Shown here: positions 24,630 to 35,833 of the stretch, piece after piece
Layout of the letters: each line of letters opens with the position of its first letter
Position numbering within the stretch: position 1 is the first letter of the stretch
Source of the DNA: Cryptomeria japonica
Taxonomy: Eukaryota > Streptophyta > Pinopsida > Cupressales > Cupressaceae
Assembly: GCF_030272615.1 (NCBI RefSeq)
Contig: NC_081414.1
Location: forward strand, 770,727,653-770,791,652
DNA: 64,000 bases
Direction of reading: 5' to 3'
Notes under the pieces: model-generated
What the model was told of the DNA's origin: nothing
What the model saw: only the letters and a program-made list of their open reading frames with translations
Databases searched by the model: none
Position numbers and translations under genes: made by a program

Positions 24630-24964
24630 AAATTAAAATTATGTTGTTTGAGAAAACCAAATTAAATATATAATTAAAACCAACTTAATATTTATCACTG
24701 TTATATATATATTTATTATATTTTTGTTGTTTGAGAAAACCAAATTAAATGATAATTTACATTTTAAATAAAACACATTTAACAATTAAATAAAATATAA
24801 TTAAAAATTAACAATTTAGATTTAACTAAAACTAAATAAAATTTATTTAAATTAAAATAAAATAAAAATGCATTTATTTTTATTTTTTTTAAATTATGTA
24901 TTTAACACGCATTTTTTTCTTATTCTTTTATGACAGTCAAATACCATCCCAGAAGAAAGGGCAT
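24630..24964. other. AT-rich spacer after truncated C
   Basis: 335 bp of very AT-rich DNA between the C break and element E. It holds two copies of TTGTTTGAGAAAACC followed by aaattaaat (24646-24669 and 24727-24750). No gene seen. It could be repair filler or part of element A's 5' LTR. Confidence 0.6.
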
Positions 24965-26094
24965 TGCTAGGACCCAGGAAGGACAACTGAGAGGGAGGGG
25001 GCGAATCGGTTGTGAACCAACTGTTAGTAAATTAAAACCCAAAACCAATTAATCCAACTTGAAACTTAGTGCTAGAAAAACAAACATTAACGTCGGTAAA
25101 GTAGATTAACTGTTATAGCAATACCAGTATAACTTAATGCATGAAACAGAAAGAGAAACAACATCCACAACACATGACACAGAGATTTTGACATGGACAC
25201 CCTATAAGGGGAAAAACCACAGTGGGAAACCTTACCCAGAAGCAGATGATACTACTGTAGATAGTAAGTGAATACAAATGGGGTCTGCACATGCAGTAAG
25301 GCCAACCGCCTAGAGCTCACTGCTCAATCACAAAATAGGAGTCACGCTAACTACAATTGGATGGTTAAATCTAATAACAATGTACTGCTTCAATAAAGCA
25401 TTTGCAATGCTAGATTCAGTACTAGTTTCAGCTCTGAATATGAGTGTCAAACACCTTTATAACCTTCCTTCAACCTTCAGATAATGTTTGTGTGATTCAC
25501 ACAAGGATCTACTTATTTTTACTCTTCAATATTCCCACACACTCATGTTGTATCCCCTTCCAATCTACAATAAGATCTTACAATCATTTATACAAAACCT
25601 AAGACCAAAAGTTAAGGTCAGCTCACTAAAGATTTTAATATTAAATCAATTTACAAATAAGTCTTGATGCAATACAACATGTCGGCTCAATACAATTACA
25701 TATTATCCAATCAATAAATCATTTCCAAAACATGTCGTGCTCATCTTGAATAGATATCATGTACCGGTCCATAACCTAGACCTATGTGCCGGTAAAGGCA
25801 AATCTGTCAACCCGATTAGACCAATAATCAAAACACCAAATCCAACATCCAATCCATGTCTTCGACATAACAAAATGATCTCCAGATGATAACAAGTCAT
25901 CATTGCTACTGATGAACATATACTGGTGACTGTGCACAAGCCACTAACCATGCCGAAACCAAAATATGTCAGTTCAACAACAAATCAATATAACCATAGT
26001 GCCAAATCAACAATGTAGACCTCCAAGAAGATAAGTGTTGACATCAATGACAAAACCAATGCAACATATGATGAAGTTATCCATAATACCAACA
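24965..26094 (-). repeat. Element E 3' LTR
   Basis: 1130 bp. It aligns with 28143-28256 plus 35834-37212 apart from a ~335 bp extra block in the latter. It bears the copia LTR motif in reverse near 25207-25227. The minus-strand polypurine tract (GCCAAAGGGGGAGA) lies at 26095-26112. Confidence 0.88.
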
Positions 26095-26389
26095 ATCTCC
26101 CCCTTTGGCATCGATGGCAACACTAGATGGAAAAACATCTAAGTGCCAAAAATAGAATGCCAAAAACCAACAATCTCCCAAAATAGATCAATACAAAGTT
26201 CTATGCCAAAACAAAAACCATATAACCAAAATACATCTCTCCCCAAAGTACAAAGTTTTTCCATAGATATCTCTCCCCCTTTGACATCAAATGCCAAAGT
26301 AGTTTAAGAATCAAAATCAAAACTTAACATACAACTAACTACTCCCCTTGAGTAGTGGCTCTCTTTCATCAAATCCGGAAAAAGATTTT

Positions 26390-28140
26390 TCTGTTAGTCC
26401 TTGCCAGTTTGATGTCAATCTCCATTATTCAAGTCTTTGTCAGTGGGGAAATTACCCCAAGATGCTCTCTGAGATGCTCAAATGTTTCCTTAGGCAAAGG
26501 CTTTGTAAAAATATCTATAATCTTCTCTTTAGTATTCACATAAACCAATCTCACTTCATTTGCTTCAACATTCTCTTTCAAAAAATTATACTTAATAGAA
26601 AAATGCTTTGTCTTAAAGTGAAATACCAGATTCTTTGATATATCAATTGCTGTTGAATTGTCACAATAAATAATTACCGGTTCTTTGTATTTTACCTTTA
26701 TATCCTTCAACATTTGTTTGGTCCATAATACTTGAGTACAATTAGTTGTTGCTGCAACATATTCTGATTCTGTTGTAGATAATGATGTACAAGTATGCTT
26801 CTTTTTTATCCATGAAATTAATCTTCTGCCAAGAAAGAATGCATCACCAGTGGTACTCTTTCTGTTATCTATATCTCCTTCCCAATTAGCATCTTTGTAT
26901 GCACATAATTCAAAATTTTCATCCTTAGGATACCATAAACCAAGATTTGTTGTGCCTTGTAGGTACTAGAAAATCCTTTTTACTGTCGATTCATGATTTT
27001 CTTTAGGATTTCTTTGAAATGTAGATACAATATACACTGCATTCATTATATCAAGTCTGGTTTGTGTCAAATATAGTAAGTCTCCAATCATAGATTTGTA
27101 CCTTGTCAGATTAATAGGATTTGAATCATCCTTCAATGTCAATTTATCGGTTGTAGTCATAGGAGTGCTTATCGGTTTGGAGTTTTCCATACCAAATTTC
27201 TTCAAAAGTTCCTTCAAGTATTATGTTTGACATATTAATATACCTCTATCTATTTGTGAAATCTGCAAACCTAGAAACAAATTTATCTCTCCAATCATAG
27301 ACATTTCAAATTATTTTTGCATTTGGTTAGCAAAGTCTTTACATAACTCTTATTCACCTCCAAAAATGATATCATCCACAAATACTTCAATAAACAAAAT
27401 ATCATCATTGGTAACTATTTAATACAAATTGTTGTCAGCATTACCTTTTGTCTATCCAAGCTTTAAAAGATATTTATCCAATCTAGCATACCAAGCTCTT
27501 GGAGCTTGCTTCAATCCATATAAAGCTTTCCTTAACCTGCAAACCATATCCTTATCATCTATCAAAGAAAATCCATCAGGTTGTTCAATGTAAACTTCCT
27601 CCTCAAGATCTCCATTCAAAAATGCACATTTTACATCCATCTGATAAACTTTATAGTTCTTATGAGCTGGAAATGCAAGAAACAGTCTAACTGCCTCAAT
27701 TCTGGCTACCGGTGCAAAGGTTTCATTATAATCAATTCCTTCTTTCTGTGAATAACCTTAACAAACTAATCTTGCTTTGTTTCTAATTACTTCACCATCC
27801 TCGTTAAGTTTATTTCTATATACCCATTTAGTTCCAATTACATTTTTGTCTTTAGGTCGGGGAACTAATGTCCAAGTATTGTTCTTTTCAATTTGTTATA
27901 ATTCATCTTCCGTTGCTTTTATCCAATGTTTATCTTGACGTGCTTCAACAATTGATCTTGGTTCAACTTGAGAAATTAAACATACCTCTTCATTTGCCAA
28001 TCTTCCTCTAGTCATAACACCTTGATTTTTATTTCCAATTATCTGATTCTCTAAATGATTCAATCTTACATACCTAGGTTTATTTTGATTTACATTCACA
28101 TGTTGTTATTCTTTAGTCACAATTGAGTGCTCTGATAGAA
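26390..28140 (-). pseudogene. Element E RT and RNase H remnants
   Basis: Reading downward: a linker with RYVRLNHLENQIIGNK at 27896-28099; RT with [20 protein letters not shown] and [12 protein letters not shown] at 27452-27640; the catalytic [10 protein letters not shown] near 27360-27390; LLYLTQTRLDI at 26966-27217; and RNase H tail YCDNSTAIDISKN with DIFTKPLP at 26429-26713. Frame changes and stops separate these blocks. The sequence ends at the 5' LTR with no integrase upstream, so a large deletion has occurred. Confidence 0.85.
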
Positions 28141-28142
28141 GT

Positions 28143-28256
28143 TGTTAGGAACTGACAAGGACAACTGAGAGGGGGGGGATGAATCAGTTGTGAACCAATT
28201 GTTAATAAATTACAACCCAAAACCAATTAATCCACCTTTAAACTTAGTGTCGGTAA
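28143..28256 (-). repeat. Element E 5' LTR, first part
   Basis: TGTTAGGAACTGACAAGGAC matches the start of the 24965 LTR. It is cut at 28256 by F after TSD ggtaa (28252-28256) and continues at 35834. Just before it, on the minus strand, TATCAGAGC lies at 28130-28138, a possible degenerate primer-binding site. Confidence 0.85.
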
Positions 28257-29792
28257 TGTTGGCATTATAACAGACAATAAGAGATTGTTGGCATTTCAAT
28301 AAGGATATTGAGAAGGTTGTTGATGATTATGGATATAACTGATTAAGGATGTTTACTGTCTTAATATTATTATTTTGTCATTGATGTCAAGAAATTGATT
28401 TTCTAATTCAGTATGATGTTGCCATATCTTAAGAAGTATGATTTGATGAGTATAAATATGTCGGTAAAAGACACAAAAAGAATATGATGAATAAAGGGAA
28501 GAAATAAGTTATTCAATGGGCAACTATTACCGAGTTAGACAATGATGAGATCATGATGTTTAGATTGTTTTGATATCCTACATATATTGTTGATTGTAAG
28601 GTTAATACTATACTATGTTACCAAGCAAAGAACCTAGTCGGTAAACCCTAAGGAACCTAGTTGGTAAGCCCTAAGGTTATCACTATCGGTTAATGAAGAT
28701 GGAATGTCTACCGAGTGAAGTTTAGTATTTACTGAGTTGCAACCGAGCTGTAACAGAATGCATTAAATGATTAAAAGTGTTATTTAATGAAGGAAGTTGA
28801 TGAGTTGGAATTGATTAAATGATTGGTATGTCGTGCATGAAGTTTGTTAAAGAATCTATGGCAAAGGAAAATTGGCAGGAAGATCTACAATGCAGATTGA
28901 ACCGCAATACCTTAGCACAAGCTCCAAGAAATGTATGCAACTTCCAAGGTGAGGTAAAACATTTTTAGATCAAAGGATACATTGAACCTAGTCAAGTTTG
29001 AATATCTAATGGCTATGATTGATCATGGGAAATGTGATCAGGAGATTAAGCAGTTAGCAAATTGTTTATAAATAAGGAATTGTTTATAAATAAGGAATTG
29101 TTGATAAACAATGCATGCGGGCAAGCGTAAGCACAAGGATGCTACATAGTGATTACCAAGCACGGAAGCTTGAAGACCTGTTTGAATAATAGAGCATAGA
29201 GCCCAGCAGAGGAACAAGATAAGTCCTATGACTAGATTGTATTGAGCAAATAAGAATCTACTTTAGCATTTTAGATGTGAAGTTGCAAATAGATTTTTAT
29301 TACTGTTATTTTGTAAAGTGGCAGAAAATCTCTTAACCGAGTGGACTTAACAGTCTTATTTGTAAAACCTTCTAGCAAGGTGACATTCTGATTGAGTGTT
29401 TGAAATCCTTTAACAAGGTCACTTCTAACAAGGTGAAGATACTAACAGATCTGAGGGAAATCCCTTAACCGGGTCACATCTAGCAATGTGTTTGTAATCT
29501 TTAACATGATTTGCTTTTAACCGAGCATACTCTAGAAGAGTATATTTCTTAGTGGGTCCAAAATCCCACAGTGGTTTTTCCCTATTTGGGTTTCCACGTT
29601 AAATCTTGTGTTATGAGTGTTATGATGTTTATATGCTTATGAGTTTGCATGTTTAGCAGTTTTGGCTATATAGCTAAAGTATATGTTACCGAGGTTGAAT
29701 CTATTATTTTATGGAAGATTAAGTTTGTATGATTCACCCCCCTTCATCTTATTAGCTTGGCATCTGTACTTACATTAAGTATCAGAACTATA
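28257..29792 (+). repeat. Element F 5' LTR
   Basis: Starts TGTTGGCATTATAACAG and ends ..CAGAACTATA (TATCA in the 3' LTR). It carries twin TATA boxes through an 18 bp tandem duplication, and the motif CCCACAGTGGTTTTTCCC at 29565-29582. No gene. Confidence 0.95.
29061..29096 (+). promoter_or_regulatory. Duplicated TATA-box segment in F 5' LTR
   Basis: The 18-mer ATTGTTTATAAATAAGGA occurs twice in tandem (29061-29078 and 29079-29096), giving two TTTATAAATA boxes. The 3' LTR has one (35109-35120). It is the likely core promoter of F, by sequence only. Confidence 0.65.
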
Positions 29793-29795
29793 AAT

Positions 29796-29807
29796 TGGTA
29801 TCAGAGC
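29796..29807 (+). promoter_or_regulatory. Element F primer-binding site
   Basis: TGGTATCAGAGC, the exact complement of the initiator-Met tRNA 3' end, directly downstream of the 5' LTR. Confidence 0.92.
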
Positions 29808-29858
29808 TTTGGACTCCAGAAGAAAAAGTTTAAAGGTACTTGAGGAAAAGATCCAAAG

Positions 29859-31424
29859 ATGTATAAGAGGGATGCACCAAAGCTGAACAAGTCAAGTTTC
29901 TCTACATGGCAGAAAAGAATGAAGCTGCACCTATCAAGAATTGGAGAATATGTTGTATATTATCTGGAGAATGATTTCATCACACCTAGCACCTATCCAT
30001 TGACAATGGAAGAGATAAAGGCAAAGCAAGAACATATTCAAGCAATGATTGAAATAACATATGCATTGACCGACTTAGAGTTTAATGATCTAGAAGGTTG
30101 CAATGATGCCAAGGTAATGTGGGACAAGCTCATATCTATGTATGGCTGTGATGAACATGTTCAAAAAGCAAAAGTGGATAGTCTAAGAGGACAACTTGAA
30201 TCCACTCTAGAAAAGGATGTCACAAGTAAGTTATTGAGAATCCTTCTACGTGCTTATGCAATCCGAGTCTCTGCAATCAATGAATTGAGGTCTATACCCA
30301 ATATGCCAGTTTCTTTGGATACTACTATTGGTAAGCTACATGCATTTGAGTTAAGTAATTTTGATAACAGTGGGTCTTCGGTAAATAAAGTTGAATCTGC
30401 ATTCAGTTCTTTTCATCTTGGTGAATCTAATGATTACAATGATAGAAAGTATAATTATTCTAAAGGAGATCACAGTGGAGCAAGTGAAAGATTTCATAAG
30501 AACATGGAAGAGGTACACAAACTGTATGAGGAAATTAGAAAGCAAGAAGAGTTTGAAGCATTATTAGCCAGAAGGTTACTGAGAGGCAAAGGTAAGTATA
30601 AAGGAAAACTACCTTTGAAATGTTTCAATTGTGATAAGATAGGACATATGGCTTCTAACTATCTTGACAAATATTCTACTGAAAAGAGAGATTGCCGAGA
30701 TGACAGACAGAAAAATAATCAATACAGAGGATACCAATACTTCAGAAGAAGAGATAGAAAGTCATGCCTAATAGCAGATGAGGAATCAATTGATGATAAA
30801 TCAGATGAAACTGATATAGAGGAAGTAGTTTATGTGGCTATCAAAGATGGATCAGATGAAGAAAGGCATGAAGAAAAAGCTTTAATATCTCATATAAATA
30901 CTAATGATTCTTCGATCATAGATAGTGGATGCTCACATCACATGATAGGTGATAAACACAACTTTGTTATATTAGAAGATTATGATGGAGGTTATGTAAG
31001 ATTTGGTAATGATGCACCATGTTTGGTAAAAGGTAAAGGATCCATAACACTTCTTGACAATGCTAAATGTGATGATGTTTATTATGTTGAAGGTTTGAAA
31101 TATAATTTGTTGAGTGTAGCACAGTTAAACAACATAGGTTACCAAATAGAATTTCAGAAAGGAATTGTAAAAGTTCATGACAAGCATGGAAAGTTAGTTG
31201 CTACTTGGACACAAAGAAAAGGTAACACATTTCATCTTGACTCAACTCAGAATAAGTGTGTGTATGCAAAGATAGATGATACCTGGTTATGGCATAAAAG
31301 GTATTGTCATGTAAATTTTGATAATCTGATCAAAATAAGCAAGAAGAACCGTGTAAGAGGTCTACCAAGTTTGGAAAAACCTGAGAATGCTATGTGTCGA
31401 GGATGCCAAATGCCAAATGGGTAA
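29859..31424 (+). CDS. Element F gag-protease-integrase N-terminus ORF
   Basis: An open frame of 521 residues from ATG 29859 (MYKRDAPKLNKSSFSTWQKR), the gag start typical of UBN2 copia. The gag zinc knuckle CFNCDKIGHMASNY (30621-30662) has Tyr in place of the last Cys. The protease keeps its DSGCSHHM site at about 30921-30945, then FGNDAPCLVKGKGSI. The GAG-pre-integrase H-H-C-C domain (WLWHKRYCHVNFDN, CRGCQ) closes the ORF. A 7 bp tandem duplication at 31403-31416 ends the frame, so the polyprotein is truncated before the integrase core. Confidence 0.92.
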   Translation: MYKRDAPKLNKSSFSTWQKRMKLHLSRIGEYVVYYLENDFITPSTYPLTMEEIKAKQEHIQAMIEITYALTDLEFNDLEGCNDAKVMWDKLISMYGCDEHVQKAKVDSLRGQLESTLEKDVTSKLLRILLRAYAIRVSAINELRSIPNMPVSLDTTIGKLHAFELSNFDNSGSSVNKVESAFSSFHLGESNDYNDRKYNYSKGDHSGASERFHKNMEEVHKLYEEIRKQEEFEALLARRLLRGKGKYKGKLPLKCFNCDKIGHMASNYLDKYSTEKRDCRDDRQKNNQYRGYQYFRRRDRKSCLIADEESIDDKSDETDIEEVVYVAIKDGSDEERHEEKALISHINTNDSSIIDSGCSHHMIGDKHNFVILEDYDGGYVRFGNDAPCLVKGKGSITLLDNAKCDDVYYVEGLKYNLLSVAQLNNIGYQIEFQKGIVKVHDKHGKLVATWTQRKGNTFHLDSTQNKCVYAKIDDTWLWHKRYCHVNFDNLIKISKKNRVRGLPSLEKPENAMCRGCQMPNG

Positions 31425-33953
31425 AATGACAAGATCAAGCTTTACGAGTAAGTCCTACACTTCTAAGGGAATTTTAGATCTTGTGCACACTGATCTTTGT
31501 GGTCATATGAAAGTTCAAAGTTATTATGGTGATAAATATTTCATATTATTTGTGGATTATTATTCAAGGATGATGTCAATTATGTTTTTAAAAGAAAAAT
31601 TAGAAGCTTTTCAAACGTTTAAATGGTACAAGGCAAGAGTTGAAAATGAAATAGGAAGATAATTGAAATGTCTTAGATCAGACAAAGGAGGAGAGTTCAC
31701 ATCTAATGAATTCAACTTATTCTGCAATGATCATGGTATAAAAAGACAAGTCTCTGCACCGAGAACTCCACAACAAAATGGGATAGTTGAGAGAAGAAAA
31801 AATCTATTGTGGATTGTGCCAGAACCCTGATGATTGAAAAGAAAGTGCCACAAACATTTTGGAGAGAAGCAATAAGCACAATAGTTTACACCCTGAACTG
31901 AGTACAACTGAAGAAAGGAACTTTGAAGACACCATATAAAATCTGGTATGACAAGAAACCTAATGTAAGTTACTTCAAAATATTTGGAAGTAGATGCTAT
32001 GTACACAAAGATGATAGAAATGGAAAGTTTGATTAGAAAACTGAAGAAGGAACATTTCTAGGTTACTCTTCTAGAAGTAAAGCATTTAAATGTCTAATCA
32101 AATCATCTAACAAAATAGTAGAAAGTGCAAATGTGAAAATTGATGAATTTGCAGAAAGAAATGATGAAGGAAACTCCAAAGAACTAGAAGATTATGAAGA
32201 ATTTGTCTATGTTCAACCCACAAGTCCTACCGAGAGAGTTACTAAAGAAAATAAAGAGGATACTCAGTTACCGGGTGATGAAAAAGATCATACAGAGCCT
32301 ACTGAGCCTGTATTAGCCAAGTATGTTAGAAGACATCATGCATCAAGTCAAATTATAGGAGATAAAGATGATCTAGTGATGACAAGGAACAAACTGAGAC
32401 AGAACACATGTTTGATATCTGAATTTGAATCTAGAATAGTGAAAGAGGCATTTAACAGTGAAGATGGGATAAATGCTATGATAGAAGAGATTGATCAAAT
32501 CAAGAAGAATGACACATGGACACTGGTACCAAGACCGAAGGACAAAAATGTAATCGGTACAAAGTGGATTTTTAGAAACAAGCTGAATGAAAAAGGCGAA
32601 GTCATTCGAAATAAAGCAAGACTAGTTTGCAAAGGTTATGCTCAAGAAGAGGGAATTGATTATGGTGAGACTTTTGCACTTGTGGCAAGACTTGAAGGAG
32701 TAAGAACATTGTTGGTATATGTTGCTTTCAAAAATTTCAAGGTATATCAAATGGATGTCAAATCTGCATTTCTGAATGGTATATTAGAAAAAGAAGTTTT
32801 TATTGAACAACCTGAAGGATTTGTTGAAGACAAGAATAAAGATCAGGTATGTAAATTGAACAAAGCTTTATATGGTCTGAAACAAGCACCTAGAGCATGG
32901 TATGAAAGATTGCACTCTTATTTGATCAAGATTGGTTTTATAAGAACAAGTGAAAACAACAATATGTACATGAAGAATAATGAAAATGGAATACTGATCT
33001 CAACCATATTTGTTGATGATATTATCTTTTGTGGAAATGACTCTTTATGCAAGAACTTTGGAAATGAAATGAGCAAATAATTTGAGATGTCATTAATTAG
33101 TGAGGTAAAGTACTTTATAGGTTTACAGATACTACAAATGAAAGATGAGATTTTTAATACTCAATCCAAGTACAAAATGGAAATCTTGAAGAAATTTGGA
33201 ATGGAGGACTCAAAACTAGTAAGGACTACCAACTGTAAATTATCAAAGAATGATGAATCTACATCTGTTGATGAGACACTTTACCGATCCATGATTGGAA
33301 AGCTAGAATATGTTGTTCACAGCAAGCCAGACATAGCACATGCAGTAGGTATAGTTGCAATATTTTCTGCAGATCCCAAGGAAACACACATGATAGCAAT
33401 CAAGAGAATTTTTAGATACTTGAAAGGTACTAAGGATTATGGCTTAGTATATCAGAAAGGAAATGACTTTGATTTAAAAGTCTATACTAATGTTGATTGG
33501 GTAGGCAACATTGATGACAGAAAAAGCACAAGTGGAGGAGCTTTCTTTTTAGGAGAAAGACTAGTGAGTTGGCTTAGCAAGAAACAAGGATGTGTTTCAT
33601 AGTCAATAGCAGAAGCTAAATATGTTGCTGCAGCATTGAATTGTACCAATATAGCATGGATCAAACAACTGTTGGAAGGCATAAATGAGCAAGTTACCAA
33701 GCCAGTAACTATATTCTGTGACAATACTAGTGCCATTAACATTTCAAAGAATCCTATTATGCACTCTAAGACAAAGCATATCTCTATCAAGTATCATTAT
33801 TTTAGAGAAGAAGCTCTAGAGAAGAAAGTGGTGTTGGAGTATGTTAGCACAAAGGAACAAATAGCAGATATCTTCACCAAGCCACTACCAAGGGACACTT
33901 TTGAGTATCTCAAAAGCAAGTTAGGGGTCCTACCCCTATCTTCTACTCACTGA
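31417..33953 (+). pseudogene. Element F integrase, RT and RNase H
   Basis: After the frameshift, integrase continues with DLVHTDLCG (first Asp), SDKGGEF (second Asp) and APRTPQQNGIVERR (Glu), with a stop at 31660 and another frame change near 31800. A long RT frame at 32133-33080 has [44 protein letters not shown] and the catalytic [13 protein letters not shown] (33078-33080) breaks RT, then 33087-33602 has SKPDIAHAVGIVA and VYTNVDWVGN. After TAG 33600, RNase H ends with FCDNTSAINISKNPIMHS and DIFTKPLPRD at 33636-33953. Only a few repairs separate it from a full pol. Confidence 0.93.
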
Positions 33954-34299
33954 CAGAGTTCGGTGAAAGCATCAATTCAATGAATCTACAGAATATTATG
34001 TGTGGATTGATGCTTATTTACACACTTTAGGATGTTTTCTAAAGGTGTGTAGGAAACAAATACAGGGAATAAGAATTGAAGACAAAATGCTCTGACCGAG
34101 ACTAAGTTGACACATAACAACAAGGAATTCACTTCTCAGTGGAAGAAATCATGTTTTAGTTTTTTACTTTTTGGCATTGTTGTCAAAGGGGGAGAAGACT
34201 ATTGTATGGGGGAGAATACTGATGACAAGGGGAGAGAATTTCAGAATCTCACAGCAATCCGAAACAATTGGTTTTGCCATCAATGCCAAAGGGGGAGAT
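33954..34299 (+). other. Element F 3' untranslated region with polypurine tract
   Basis: Between the pol stop and the 3' LTR I see no gene. It ends in AATGCCAAAGGGGGAGAT (to 34299), the polypurine tract that primes second-strand synthesis. Confidence 0.8.
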
Positions 34300-35828
34300 T
34301 GTTGGCATTATAACAGACAATAAGAGATTGTTGGCATTTGAATAAGGATATTGAGAAGGTTGTTGATGATTATGGATATAACTGATTAAGGATGTTTACT
34401 GTCTTAATATTATTATTTTGTCATTGATGTCAAGAAATTGATTTTCTAATTCAGTATGATGTTGCCATATCTTAAGAAGTATGATTTTATGAGTATAAAG
34501 ATGTCGGTAAAAGACATAGAAAGAATGTGATGAATAAAGGGGAGAAATAAGTTATTCAATGGGTAACTATTACCGAGTTAGACAATGATGAGATCATGAT
34601 GTTTAGATTGTTTTGATATCCTACATATGTTGTTGATTGTAAAGTTAATACTATACTATGTTACCAAGCAAAGAACCTAGTCGGTAAACCCTAAGGAACC
34701 TAATTGGTAAACCCTAAGGTTATCGCTATCGGTTAATGAAGGCGGAATGTCTACCGAGTGAAGTTTAGTATTTACCGAGTTGCAACTAAGCTGTAACAGA
34801 ATGCATTAAATGATTAAAAGCATTATTTAATGAAGGAAGCTGATGAGCTGGAATTGATTAAATGATTGGTATGCCGTGCATGAAGTTTGTTAAAGAATCT
34901 ATGACAAAGGAAAATTGGTAGGAAGATCTATAGCACAGATTGAACCGCAATACGTTAGCACAAGTTCCAAGAAATGTATGCAAGTTCCAAGGCAGGGTAA
35001 AACATTTTCAGATCGAAGGATACATTGAACCTAGTCAAGTTTGAAGATCTGATGGCTATGATTGATCATGGGAAATGTGATCAAGGAGATTAAGTGGTTA
35101 GCAAATTCTTTATAAATAAGTAACTGTTGATAAACAATGTATGCGGGCAAGTGTAAGCACAGGGATTCTACATAGTGATTACCAACCGCAGAAGCTTGAA
35201 GACTTGTTTGAATAACAGAGTATAGAGCCCAGTAGAGGAACAAGATAAGTCCTATGACTAGATTGTATTGAGCAAATAAGATTCTACTTTAGCATTTTAG
35301 ATGTGAAGTTGGAGATAGATTTTTATTACTGTTATTTTGTAAAGTGACAGAAAATCTCTTAACCGAGTGGACTTAGCAATCTTATTTATAAAACCCTCTA
35401 GCAAGGTGACATTCTGATTGAGTGTTTGAAATCCTTTAACAAGGTCACTTCTAACAAGGTGAAGATCCTAATAGATCTGAGGGAAATCCCTTAACCGGGT
35501 CACATCTAGCAATGTGTTTGTAATCTTTAACAGGATTTGCTTGTAACCGAGCATACTCTAGAAGAGTATATTTCTTAGTGGGTCCAAAATCCTACAATGG
35601 TTTTTCCCTATTTGGGTTTCTACGTTAAATCTGGTGTTATGAGTGTTATGATGTTTATATGCTTATGAGTTTGCATGTTTAGCAGTTTTGGCTATATAGC
35701 TGAAGTATATGTTACTGAGGTTGAATCTATTGTTTTTATGGAAGATTAAGTTTGTATGATTTACCCCCCCCCCCCCCATCATCTTATTAGCTTGGTATTT
35801 GTACTTACATTAAGTATCAGAACTATCA
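34300..35828 (+). repeat. Element F 3' LTR
   Basis: Pairs with 28257-29792, with scattered substitutions. A poly-C run of about 15 bases at 35763-35777 replaces a shorter run in the 5' LTR. It ends ..AACTATCA before TSD ggtaa. Confidence 0.95.
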
Positions 35829-35833
35829 GGTAA

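Larger units (their letters stand above)
28257..35828 (+). mobile_element. Element F: nearly complete Ty1/copia
   Basis: A 7.57 kb unit with both LTRs (1536 and 1529 bp), PBS, polypurine tract and a perfect TSD ggtaa (28252-28256 and 35829-35833). Domain order is gag, protease, integrase, RT, RNase H. It is the best-preserved element in the window. It nonetheless carries a 7 bp duplication frameshift in integrase and stops in integrase, RT and RNase H. It interrupts E's 5' LTR, so it is younger than E. Confidence 0.97.

Noticed and set aside
35763-35777. Poly-C run of about 15 bases
   Set aside because: A homopolymer expansion of a shorter C run present in the 5' LTR; may be sequencing or assembly noise.
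28257-35828. Whether F's gag-pol could be an active element
   Set aside because: The frameshift at 31410, stops at 31660, 33078 and 33600 and a further shift near 31800 exclude an intact polyprotein.
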